A model generated the notes under the pieces. The model saw nothing but the letters and a program-made list of their open reading frames with translations, was not told where the DNA came from and made no database searches. Of a stretch of DNA of 62,411 nt, positions 10,100 to 17,583 are shown one piece after another. Position numbers and translations under genes: made by a program. This DNA is from Mixta sp. Marseille-Q2659. GTDB lineage: Bacteria > Pseudomonadota > Gammaproteobacteria > Enterobacterales > Enterobacteriaceae. The stretch spans positions 1 through 62,411 of the forward strand of contig NZ_CALNWY010000025.1 in the NCBI RefSeq assembly GCF_940807255.1, in the 5' to 3' direction. Position 1 is the stretch's first letter. Each line of letters begins with the position of its first letter.

Positions 10100-10678
10100 T
10101 CAGCACGCCGTTTCGTCCGCGCGCGGATAGTGAATAAGATCGTGGATCAGCACGGGTTCGCTGCTGTTGTTGCGATAAGCGTGCGGCACGTCAGCGTTAA
10201 AACGCAGCACTTCGCCGCTGCGCAGTGAATACCAGCGCTGCGCAACCTGTACCTCCAGCGCGCCACTGATGACCACTACATGTTCCGTCACGCCTGGCGC
10301 ATGCGGCGATGATTCGCTAAACGCACCGGCGCTAAATTCTATCGCCAGCAAATCGAAACCCAGCAGCGGATCGAAATCAGCCAGCGGCGTCACGCGCATT
10401 TGCGCATTTTGCTGACGAAACGGTGGCCGCTCCCCTTCGCGAAAATGCGTAACCGCCGGTGACCGCGAGGGCGGCGTAATAAACAGCGAAAACGGCACCG
10501 CAAAGCCGGTGGCGATTTTCCATAACGTCGCCACCGTCGGGCTGGATTCGCCGCGTTCAATCTGCCCCAGCATCGCTTTACTGACGCCGCTCTGCTCCGC
10601 CGCCTGCGTCAGGCTCCATTTACGCTGCGCCCGTAGCGCCTTTAACGTTTCTGCCAGATGCTGCGCCAATGTTTCCAC
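10100..10678 (-). CDS. sutR: XRE-cupin transcriptional regulator, SutR (YdcN) family
   Basis: The start is the GTG at 10678, preceded by AAGGAGG; a longer upstream frame has no SD and crosses the promoter. 192 residues. The N-terminal HTH_3 domain has KWSLTQAAEQSGVSKAMLGQIERGESSPTVATLWKI (shown in two parts: WSLTQAAEQSGVSKAML and QIERGESSPTVATLWKI). The C-terminal cupin has SPHAPGVTEHVVVISG and the closing DVPHAYRN. It closely matches E. coli SutR, a regulator linked to sulfur utilisation, which is likewise divergent from the ydcO transporter gene. It probably binds the two palindromic sites in the intergenic region and represses both genes; the effector is unknown. Confidence 0.88.
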   Translation of the reverse strand: METLAQHLAETLKALRAQRKWSLTQAAEQSGVSKAMLGQIERGESSPTVATLWKIATGFAVPFSLFITPPSRSPAVTHFREGERPPFRQQNAQMRVTPLADFDPLLGFDLLAIEFSAGAFSESSPHAPGVTEHVVVISGALEVQVAQRWYSLRSGEVLRFNADVPHAYRNNSSEPVLIHDLIHYPRADETAC

Positions 10679-10706
10679 TGTCGCCTCCTTTTCGCTGTCG
10701 GTTATC

Positions 10707-10754
10707 TTGTGCGTTATAACGCACAATGCCAGAATGAGCGCTATAACGCACAGG
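10707..10754. promoter_or_regulatory. Tandem palindromic operators between sutR and ydcO
   Basis: 10707-10726 is a perfect 20-bp palindrome, TTGTGCGTTATAACGCACAA. A second imperfect copy, TGAGCGCTATAACGCACAGG, is at 10735-10754. The centres are 28 bp apart. The second copy runs into the ydcO SD (AGGAG), so bound protein would block translation-initiation DNA as well as transcription. Likely SutR sites, by position. Confidence 0.75.
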
Positions 10755-10762
10755 AGAATACT

Positions 10763-11953
10763 ATGCCAGCAGGCTCGTTTGTACTTCAGATCCGTTTTCC
10801 CATGATTATCGCTGGTTTTATCGCCACGCTTATCGGCTATGCCAGTTCCGCCGCCATTATCTATCAGGCCGCGACAGCAGCTGGCGCGTCCGTCGAGCAA
10901 ATCGGCGGCTGGTTAACCGCGTTGGGGCTGGCGATGGGCATTAGCTCACTGGGCTTTTCGCTCTGGTATCGCCAGCCGATCCTGACTGCCTGGTCTACGC
11001 CCGGCGCTGCAATGTTGGCAACCAGCCTTGATGGCGTAACGCTGGCGCAAACCATCGGCATTTTTATCTTTAGCAATGCGTTAATCGTGCTGTGCGGAAT
11101 GACCGGTCTGTTTGCCCGCTTAATGAAAGTTATTCCTCAGGCGATTACGGCAGCGATGCTGGCGGGGATCCTGTTGCGTTTCGGCCTGGAGGCCTTTGGC
11201 GCGTTGCAGGTTGATCTGCCGCTGTGCGGCATCATGTGTTTAAGCTGGCTACTGGCGCGTCGCCTGCTGCCGCGTTATGCGATCATTATTACGCTGCTGG
11301 CGGGGCTGCTGCTGACGCTGATGCGCGGCGATTTGCATTTTACCCAGCCGCTTATGGCGCTGAGCTGGCCGCAATTTGTCATGCCCGCCTTTTCGCTTCC
11401 GGCGCTGCTGGGCGTTGGGCTGCCCTTCTTTCTGGTGACGATGGCGTCACAAAACGCGCCGGGCATAGCTACGCTTCAGGCACAGGGTTATAACGCGCCG
11501 GTTTCGGCTTTGATCGGCTGGAGCGGTTTCCTTGCCCTGCTGCTGTCGCCGTTCGGCGGCTTTTCTGTCTGTATCGCCGCCATTACTGCAGCGATCTGTA
11601 TGGGCGATGAGGTGCATCCCGATCGCAGCCAGCGCTGGATAGCATCGGCTATTGCTGGCCTGTTTTATCTGCTGGCTGGCGTCTCTGGCGGCGCCGTCGG
11701 GCTGCTGTTAACCGCGCTGCCGCCGGTGCTGATTCATACGCTGGCGGGGCTGGCGCTGCTCGCTACCCTGACCGGCAGTATTCAGCGCGCCCTGCAACAG
11801 GCTGAAACGCGCGATGCTGCCGTAATAACTTTTTTGGTTACGGCTTCCGGTATTTCGCTGGCAGGCGTTGGCGCGCCGTTTTGGGGATTAATTGCAGGTA
11901 TCGTGGCGTGGCTGATATTAATGCCGCGGAAAGCGCATTCGGCGGTTTCGTAA
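10763..11953 (+). CDS. ydcO: BenE/YdcO family benzoate-like membrane transporter
   Basis: 396 residues from the ATG at 10763 (SD AGGAG, 6 bases upstream). A very hydrophobic protein of about 12 transmembrane segments; the first helix is MIIAGFIATLIGYASSAAII. Later motifs include WSTPGAAMLATS and an internal MASQNAPGIATLQ. These are characteristic of the BenE family, related to the nucleobase/ascorbate (NCS2) transporter fold with two helical repeats. The family is named for benzoate:H+ symport, but E. coli YdcO has no proven substrate and a link to sulfur compounds through SutR is equally possible. The gene pair is the same as in E. coli. Confidence 0.88.
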   Translation: MPAGSFVLQIRFPMIIAGFIATLIGYASSAAIIYQAATAAGASVEQIGGWLTALGLAMGISSLGFSLWYRQPILTAWSTPGAAMLATSLDGVTLAQTIGIFIFSNALIVLCGMTGLFARLMKVIPQAITAAMLAGILLRFGLEAFGALQVDLPLCGIMCLSWLLARRLLPRYAIIITLLAGLLLTLMRGDLHFTQPLMALSWPQFVMPAFSLPALLGVGLPFFLVTMASQNAPGIATLQAQGYNAPVSALIGWSGFLALLLSPFGGFSVCIAAITAAICMGDEVHPDRSQRWIASAIAGLFYLLAGVSGGAVGLLLTALPPVLIHTLAGLALLATLTGSIQRALQQAETRDAAVITFLVTASGISLAGVGAPFWGLIAGIVAWLILMPRKAHSAVS

Positions 11954-12326
11954 TATTTACGCCTGAAGCCAGGCTGACTTCGAGCCTGGCCTGAGACAAC
12001 GTGAATGTCACCTTTGTCACTCGTCTGACCATAGATTGCGGCGGCAGGGAAAAATCGTACTTTTTGCTGATGCTCCGGCTTCGCTAATCAGAACAATAGC
12101 TTATTTTAAAATGGACAAAATTGAGGGAAAAATTAATTGTACAAGTTTGCCATCCACTGTACAGATATATTATTGAAGGCGCGCGTTATGTATTAACAGG
12201 CCATCCAGTGGAAATTAAAACCGTGAAGGGGATTTTTTAGATGAGATATTATTTCTGACGTGACTAATTTAATTAGCGCTAAAGAGCGGTAAGATAAATA
12301 TCCAATCTTAAATAAGATAATAAAAT
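11954..12326 (+). other. Non-coding AT-rich stretch between ydcO and the yciG-like gene
   Basis: 373 bases, clearly more AT-rich than the genes around it. No open frame with a convincing start. I see no T-tract hairpin directly after ydcO. GCCATCCA occurs twice about 55 bases apart; nothing else stands out. Confidence 0.35.
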
Positions 12327-12362
12327 CACTCCGGCATAATTTACGCAGATTATGCCGGAGTG
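12327..12362 (-). terminator. Strong terminator of the yciG-like gene
   Basis: Perfect 14-bp arms, CACTCCGGCATAAT and ATTATGCCGGAGTG, with an 8-base loop. On the minus strand the hairpin is followed by ATTTTATTAT. It begins 34 bases after the stop of the 60-residue gene. Confidence 0.85.
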
Positions 12363-12395
12363 AAAGGCGTTAAAAAATGGAATTGCTGTCAGAAT

Positions 12396-12578
12396 TTATT
12401 CTGCGGGCTTCCGTCCTCCGCCATGGCTGTTCTGGCCGCCTTTGCGCCCGGCTTCTGAAGCTTTCTGCGGATTGTTTTTGAAGTTTCCTCCGCTGCGCTG
12501 TCCGCCCTTTTTACCCGCTTCAGATGCGCGCTGCCGATCGTTTGCAAAATTACCTGCACCACCACGATATTGAGTCAT
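12396..12578 (-). CDS. yciG: KGG-repeat stress protein, YciG-like
   Basis: 60 residues from the ATG at 12578, with SD GAGG 7 bases upstream; the longer frame to 12605 lacks an SD. It contains two Con-10/KGG repeats: FANDRQRASEAGKKGGQRSGG (residues about 10-29) and FKNNPQKASEAGRKGGQNSHGG. The protein is Gly/Lys/Ser rich and hydrophilic, typical of desiccation or general-stress hydrophilins. It closely resembles E. coli YciG, which is RpoS-dependent and linked to motility and stress; YciE/YciF partners are absent here. A perfect 24-bp palindrome lies 34 bases upstream. Confidence 0.88.
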   Translation of the reverse strand: MTQYRGGAGNFANDRQRASEAGKKGGQRSGGNFKNNPQKASEAGRKGGQNSHGGGRKPAE

Positions 12579-12612
12579 AACAATTCCTCTTTTTTTAACA
12601 TTCAAGCAGTCA

Positions 12613-12636
12613 ACTTATCTTTCATGAAAGATAAGT
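12613..12636. promoter_or_regulatory. Perfect 24-bp palindrome upstream of the yciG-like gene
   Basis: The half-site ACTTATCTTTCA is followed directly by its exact reverse complement, with no spacer. It lies 34 bases upstream of the start codon, within the likely promoter or 5' UTR. With no loop it is more likely a dimeric-protein operator than an RNA hairpin. I do not recognise the binding protein. Confidence 0.5.
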
Positions 12637-12893
12637 AAGCGTAACAACGTTATTAAATGTAGAAGCTGAATAACGAAGTGCAACTATTTTTAATGGATCT
12701 GATTTCCCTGTATGAACCTGTACAAACGCATGCCATGGTTGTTTTAATTAATAATTAATCCCCATAAACAAATGCCATTTGTCTCATTAGGATTAATCTT
12801 AAAATTATGAAAATTAAGATGCAGCGCCCTTTTTTTTCGATAATCTCCTTGTTGTTAACACTTATGCATAGTTACTCATGGATGGGGTGGATC

Positions 12894-13064
12894 ATGACGA
12901 TTAAATGGTTCCGCTCGGAAAAGGTGTGCCACCAAAGAAAATTCGTTCCCTTTATTATCGGTAATGCGGTTTTTTTACTGCTTGATGATGGACGCACCTT
13001 ATTACGCTCGCGGATGTGGCTCAGACGAAATGTCCGTTTTTTCCGCTATACTGATGCACCATAA
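12894..13064 (+). CDS. Possible small ORF (56 aa), unrecognised
   Basis: The ATG at 12894 follows GGGTGG. The product begins MTIKWFRSEKV, has a hydrophobic stretch PFIIGNAVFLLL and a basic end RMWLRRNVRFFRY. The same frame extends back to an ATG at 12807. No family is recognised and the region is AT-rich, so this may be chance or a remnant. It points into srfA with a 180-base gap. Confidence 0.2.
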   Translation: MTIKWFRSEKVCHQRKFVPFIIGNAVFLLLDDGRTLLRSRMWLRRNVRFFRYTDAP

Positions 13065-13244
13065 CGCCTTGCTAAACAGTTACCTGTCTCCCTTGCGCCG
13101 GGAATGTGCCGTGTCAGGTGAATATCAATCAAATACGCGCTCTTTTCTGGCGTTTGATTTGCCTCATGCAACGATAAAATCATCCGAATAGCTGATACCA
13201 CATGATTTTCTGCCTCTGGCAGCGTCACATAAGGGCCCTCACTG

Positions 13245-14605
13245 GTGGCAAAAACATTTTTACGCAGCGGAAATCTGGATGCCGTCCTGGCTTTAGGCGA
13301 AAACGGGCAGCCGGTTTACCTTTCTGCACATCAGTTACGCGAGACGCTACGCCTGCGCAAGCAGCAAAAACTCGCTGACTGCCTGGCCATTCCGCAGGCT
13401 AACGAGCGAGGCGATCGTCTCGACTGGTATGCTCCCTTTAATGGCCGGGTAAAATCCTGGCTGACCGCCAGCGAAAGCGAACGCCGCCAGGCGCTGGCTG
13501 AACTGGAAAGCTATCAACAAACGTTGGCCGCCATGAGCCAGCGCGCAATGAATGCTGATAAACCCGCGTTAAAACTGTTCGGCGCCCTGCTGAGCAAAGC
13601 CTTTCAGTTTCCCGATCGCCAATATGTTTATCTGGTCGGCGGCCGCCCGGTGCTGACGTTCTGGGGTTTTGTCGATCTCGACAAACGCTCGCGCAGCGAT
13701 GCGCTTGATTGCCTGCGCGCTTCGCTGCAGCCGGAGCCGATACTTAACGATGAGCCTTTGATTAGCGCACCGGAGCCGTTGCCCGTTATCGCGCCCACGC
13801 CCGCGCCCGCGCCAGAAAACCCGCCGCCCACGCCGCAGATGGCGGTCACCTCGGCGTCGGTTAATGCCTACCAGACAATTAATGAATTAAGTGACGAGCC
13901 TGCCGTCGAGCCGCAAAAGGCGCCGAAGAAAGGTTCTCGCCGCCTGCTGTGGATCGTGCCGCCGTTAGTGCTGGCCGTTGCCGCCGGGCTGGCGGTGAGT
14001 TTCTGGCCGCGCCAGCCTGCGCCTGCGCCGGTTGCCGCCGCACCAGAAAAACAGCCGGAAAAATTGCCGGAAGTTAAGCCGCATGTGGTGATCCGGTGGC
14101 GACGCAGGCCAAAACGCTGGCGCTCTCCGCAACGCTGCCGCTCAGCAACGCAGCGGTGTTGACGCCGCCGGAGGCGGCCCCTGTATCGCCGCCTGCCCCG
14201 GCATCCGCTGCAGCGCCGGTCGCGAAAGATGCGCTGGTGATGCCACCCGATGCGGTACGCGTCGGTTCAGTTAAGTTCCTCGACGGCAACTGGCGCGCGT
14301 CGATTCAGATCGGCAACCTGCGCGGCTTTAAAGCGCCCAGCCTGCGTTATCAGCTCCGTGACGGCAAAGGCACCGCCACGATCGTTCAGGGCGACGGCAC
14401 GCGCTGTAAAGCGGAAACCACCGCAGGCCTGATGAGTTCCGGCAATTTGATTATCAACAGTCGCTTTACCGCCCGCTGCGCAAACGGCACGCGCTATAAA
14501 ATGCCGCAGCTGGTTTGTAAGCAGGGAGATGGCGCCGCCGTGTGTGAAGCACAATTTGGCAGTGATGTCGTCTATCCAACATCGATCAAGCGTGAGAGTA
14601 AATAA
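13245..14605 (+). pseudogene. srfA: SrfA, first gene of srfABC, one frameshift
   Basis: The GTG start at 13245 follows AAGGG. Joined length is 1,361 nt, one base short of a multiple of three; the intact product would be about 453 residues. The N-terminal domain (residues 1-150) starts AKTFLRSGNLDAVLALG. A Pro-rich linker (PVIAPTPAPAPENPPPTP) and a single transmembrane helix (LLWIVPPLVLAVAAGLAVSF, about 234-254) follow, then a C-terminal domain with three or four cysteines (TRCKAETTAG, TARCANGTRYKMPQLVCKQG, AVCEAQF) suitable for disulfides outside the cytosol. The frame breaks at about 14090: adding one G (GTGGATCCG for GTGATCCG) gives HVVDPVATQAKTLALSATL. The stop overlaps the srfB start by one base. 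Known relatives are annotated as virulence-associated SrfA; the mechanism is unknown. Confidence 0.8.
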
Positions 14606-17583
14606 TGATGCTGGCGCCCATCACCGACTTTAAACAAAAAATTACCCTGATCGCGGAAAGCGGCATTCAGTTCCTCGATTTCGCCATTGCCATGAGTGAC
14701 AGCCAGCCGCGCAAATTTGTGCGGCAAACGGCCAACGGCCCGCTGCTGCGCGTTACTCATGATGCCGCCAGCGGCCGCTTTTTGCTGCCGCTGGAAGATG
14801 GCGCCGCACCGGAGGTGGTAAAGCCGGAATGCAGCACCACTCAGCAGCAGTCGCTGGCACTGCTGAACGGTATCTGGCTGCCGCTGCCCATTTTACGCTG
14901 CGCGCCGCCGCGTCAGTTTATCGGCGGCCCGGAAAACTGGGCACGTATGCAGGTGGTGGCGCTGGATCGTCCCGATGCGGAAGGCCATACCCATCGCGTG
15001 GTGCTGGCGTTTGATACCCAGACGGCACCCGATGACAGCGATCAGGCTCTGTTAGCCTTAACGCCCTCTGATGCCAATAACGGCGTCGGCTTTGCGCTTG
15101 CCTGGCAAAACTATGAACTGGGCAATTTTCTCGATCTGACGTGGGTTGACGGCTGGCTGCGCGAAGTATTTTCCCAGCGCGCCGGGGAGCTGGAAGCGCG
15201 TCACGACAGCGATATTAAAATGGCGCTGCGCGAGTTTGAGTATCAGGCGCACTATCTGAACCTGCTGGAGCTGCTCGGCACCCAGCTGGCGCTGACCGAT
15301 ATTCGCGTGCTGACCGCCACCCTGCAGGAGCCGGTGGTTAATGTCGATCTGATCCTCGACGTTGGCAACTCCCATACCTGCGGCATTCTGGTGGAAGATC
15401 ATCCGGATGAAGTTAACGGTCTGAAGCAAACCTATGAGCTGCAGTTGCGCGATCTCTCTCAGCCGCATCGGGTTTATAACGAGATGTTCGACAGCCGGGT
15501 TGAGTTTGCCGAAGCCCGTTTTGGCAAAAAGAACTTTTCCGTGGAAAGCGGCCGCGAAGACGCCTTTGTCTGGCCATCGATGACGCGCGTCGGCCGTGAA
15601 GCGAGCCGCATGGCGCTCCAGCGCGCCGGCACCGAAGGCACCACCGGCATTTCCAGTCCACGCCGCTATTTATGGGACGAGGCGCGCTACGCCGCTGGCT
15701 GGCGGTTTAACCGCGCCGATCGCGCCGCCGCCGAGCCGCAGGCGATTGCTGAACCGCTGATGACGCTGATTAATGATGAAGGCGAACCGCTGTGGCAGGT
15801 CGCGGAAGATGAGCGTCTGCCGGTCTTTTCCGCCCACTACAGCCGCAGCTCGCTGATGACCTTTATGCTCGGCGAACTGCTGGCGCAGGCGATGATGCAG
15901 ATGAACAGCGCGGCGCAGCGCCAGAAAATGCCGCACAGCTACGCGCCGCGGCAGCTGCGTCATATTATTCTTACCCTGCCCTCGGCGATGCCGAAGCCGG
16001 AGCGCGAAATTTTCCGCTGCCGCATGCAGGATGCGATTGGCCTGGTGTGGAAGGCGATGGGCTGGCATCCGGCCGATGCCGCCTTTGACAGCGCCAGCGA
16101 TAAGGCGCAGAGCAGCCGTCCGGTGCCTGATGTGCAGATGGAATGGGATGAGGCCACCTGCGGCCAGATGGTTTATCTGTTCAATGAAACCCAGGTGAAT
16201 TTCGCCGGACGCGCGGAAGCGTTCTTCGCCAGCATGGCGCGCCCCGATCGTCTGCGCGATGCCAACGAGCCTGCCGGCAAAACATTACGTATCGCCTCGA
16301 TCGATATTGGCGGCGGCACCACCGATCTGGCGATCACGCACTACGCGCTGGACGATGGCCAGGGCAACAACGTGAAAATCAACCCGCGCCTGCTGTTCCG
16401 CGAAGGCTTTAAGGTCGCCGGTGATGATATTTTGCTGGATGTGATTCAGCTGTATGTGCTGCCCGCGCTGCATGGCGCGCTGAAGCAGGCTGGCCTGGCG
16501 AATCCCGATATTTTGCTGGATAAGCTGTTCGGCTATGACGGACGCATGGATGGCTTTTCGACGCTGCGCCAGCAGGCGACGCTGCAGCTGTTTATTCCGC
16601 TGGCGCAGGCGATCCTGGAGCGCTACGAAAGCTACGATCCGCTGGATACCAGCGCCGAAATCGAAGCGCTCTATGGCGAGCTGTTGACGCAGCGTCCCGG
16701 CGCGGCAGTGCTGGATTATATCAACGGCGAGGCGCAGCGCGCGCTTGGCGGCCAGCTGGCGTTTGATATTTTGCAGGTGCCGATGGTCGTCAGCCTCAGC
16801 AAGCTGCACGGCGAATTTTTGTCGCACCGCATGGCGATTGTTCCCGCGCTGCGTTCAATGGCGGAAGTGGTCTCGCTTTACAGCTGCGATGTACTGCTGC
16901 TGACCGGTCGTCCGTCGCGCTTTCCTGGCGTGCAGGCGCTGTTCCGTCACCTGCAGCCGCTGCCGGGCAGCCGCATTCTGTCGCTGGAGGGCTATCACAC
17001 CAGCGACTGGTATCCGTTTAACAAAATGGGCCGCATCGATAACCCGAAATCGACCGCCGCGGTTGGCGCGATGCTTTGCCTGCTGGCGCTCGATTTACGT
17101 CTGTCGAGCTTCTGGTTTAAAGCGGGCGATTTCCAGCCCTATTCCACCATTCGCTATCTCGGCATGTTGGACGACAGCGGCGCATTGACCAGCGATAACG
17201 TCTGCTACAGTGAAATCGATCTGGACGATGCCGGCTGGACGCCGGACCGCAAAAGCAGTTTCCAGATCCGTGGCAACGTTTGCCTGGGCTTCCGCCAGCT
17301 GGATAACGATCGCTGGCTGGCGTCGCCGCTTTACAGCCTGACGATTAACGATGCGCAACTGGCGCGCAAGGTTGCTGGCGACAGCGTGCTGCGCGTGAAG
17401 CTGGCGGTGGAGCCTGGCGCGCAATCCGGCTCGCCGGAACGCTTTGTGCTGGCCGACGCGCGTCTGGATGACGGTACGCGCGTGCCGCTCACGCAGCTCA
17501 GCCTGAAACTGAATACATTGTCCGCCAGCGGCAATGCCAATGCCCAATACTGGATTGACAGCGGGAGCGTATTTAAGAAATGA
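14605..17583 (+). CDS. srfB: SrfB, large actin/Hsp70-like ATPase-fold protein
   Basis: 992 residues, the usual length of the SrfB family. Two phosphate-binding motifs of the actin/Hsp70 fold are visible: LDVGNSHTCG with Asp at about 252, and SIDIGGGTTDLAI with Asp at about 567. The two motifs are 315 residues apart, wider than in Hsp70, with about 240 residues before the first. A later VLLLTGRPSRFPGVQALF resembles the adenosine-binding segment of this superfamily. No signal peptide or membrane helix, so it is cytosolic. It overlaps srfA by one base and srfC by four (ATGA), so the three proteins are probably made in fixed ratio and act together. The ATPase role is inferred from fold motifs only. 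Confidence 0.9.
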   Translation: MMLAPITDFKQKITLIAESGIQFLDFAIAMSDSQPRKFVRQTANGPLLRVTHDAASGRFLLPLEDGAAPEVVKPECSTTQQQSLALLNGIWLPLPILRCAPPRQFIGGPENWARMQVVALDRPDAEGHTHRVVLAFDTQTAPDDSDQALLALTPSDANNGVGFALAWQNYELGNFLDLTWVDGWLREVFSQRAGELEARHDSDIKMALREFEYQAHYLNLLELLGTQLALTDIRVLTATLQEPVVNVDLILDVGNSHTCGILVEDHPDEVNGLKQTYELQLRDLSQPHRVYNEMFDSRVEFAEARFGKKNFSVESGREDAFVWPSMTRVGREASRMALQRAGTEGTTGISSPRRYLWDEARYAAGWRFNRADRAAAEPQAIAEPLMTLINDEGEPLWQVAEDERLPVFSAHYSRSSLMTFMLGELLAQAMMQMNSAAQRQKMPHSYAPRQLRHIILTLPSAMPKPEREIFRCRMQDAIGLVWKAMGWHPADAAFDSASDKAQSSRPVPDVQMEWDEATCGQMVYLFNETQVNFAGRAEAFFASMARPDRLRDANEPAGKTLRIASIDIGGGTTDLAITHYALDDGQGNNVKINPRLLFREGFKVAGDDILLDVIQLYVLPALHGALKQAGLANPDILLDKLFGYDGRMDGFSTLRQQATLQLFIPLAQAILERYESYDPLDTSAEIEALYGELLTQRPGAAVLDYINGEAQRALGGQLAFDILQVPMVVSLSKLHGEFLSHRMAIVPALRSMAEVVSLYSCDVLLLTGRPSRFPGVQALFRHLQPLPGSRILSLEGYHTSDWYPFNKMGRIDNPKSTAAVGAMLCLLALDLRLSSFWFKAGDFQPYSTIRYLGMLDDSGALTSDNVCYSEIDLDDAGWTPDRKSSFQIRGNVCLGFRQLDNDRWLASPLYSLTINDAQLARKVAGDSVLRVKLAVEPGAQSGSPERFVLADARLDDGTRVPLTQLSLKLNTLSASGNANAQYWIDSGSVFKK

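Noticed and set aside
12100-12200. LexA-like box near CTGTACAGATATAT
   Set aside because: Does not fit CTGT-N8-ACAG spacing.
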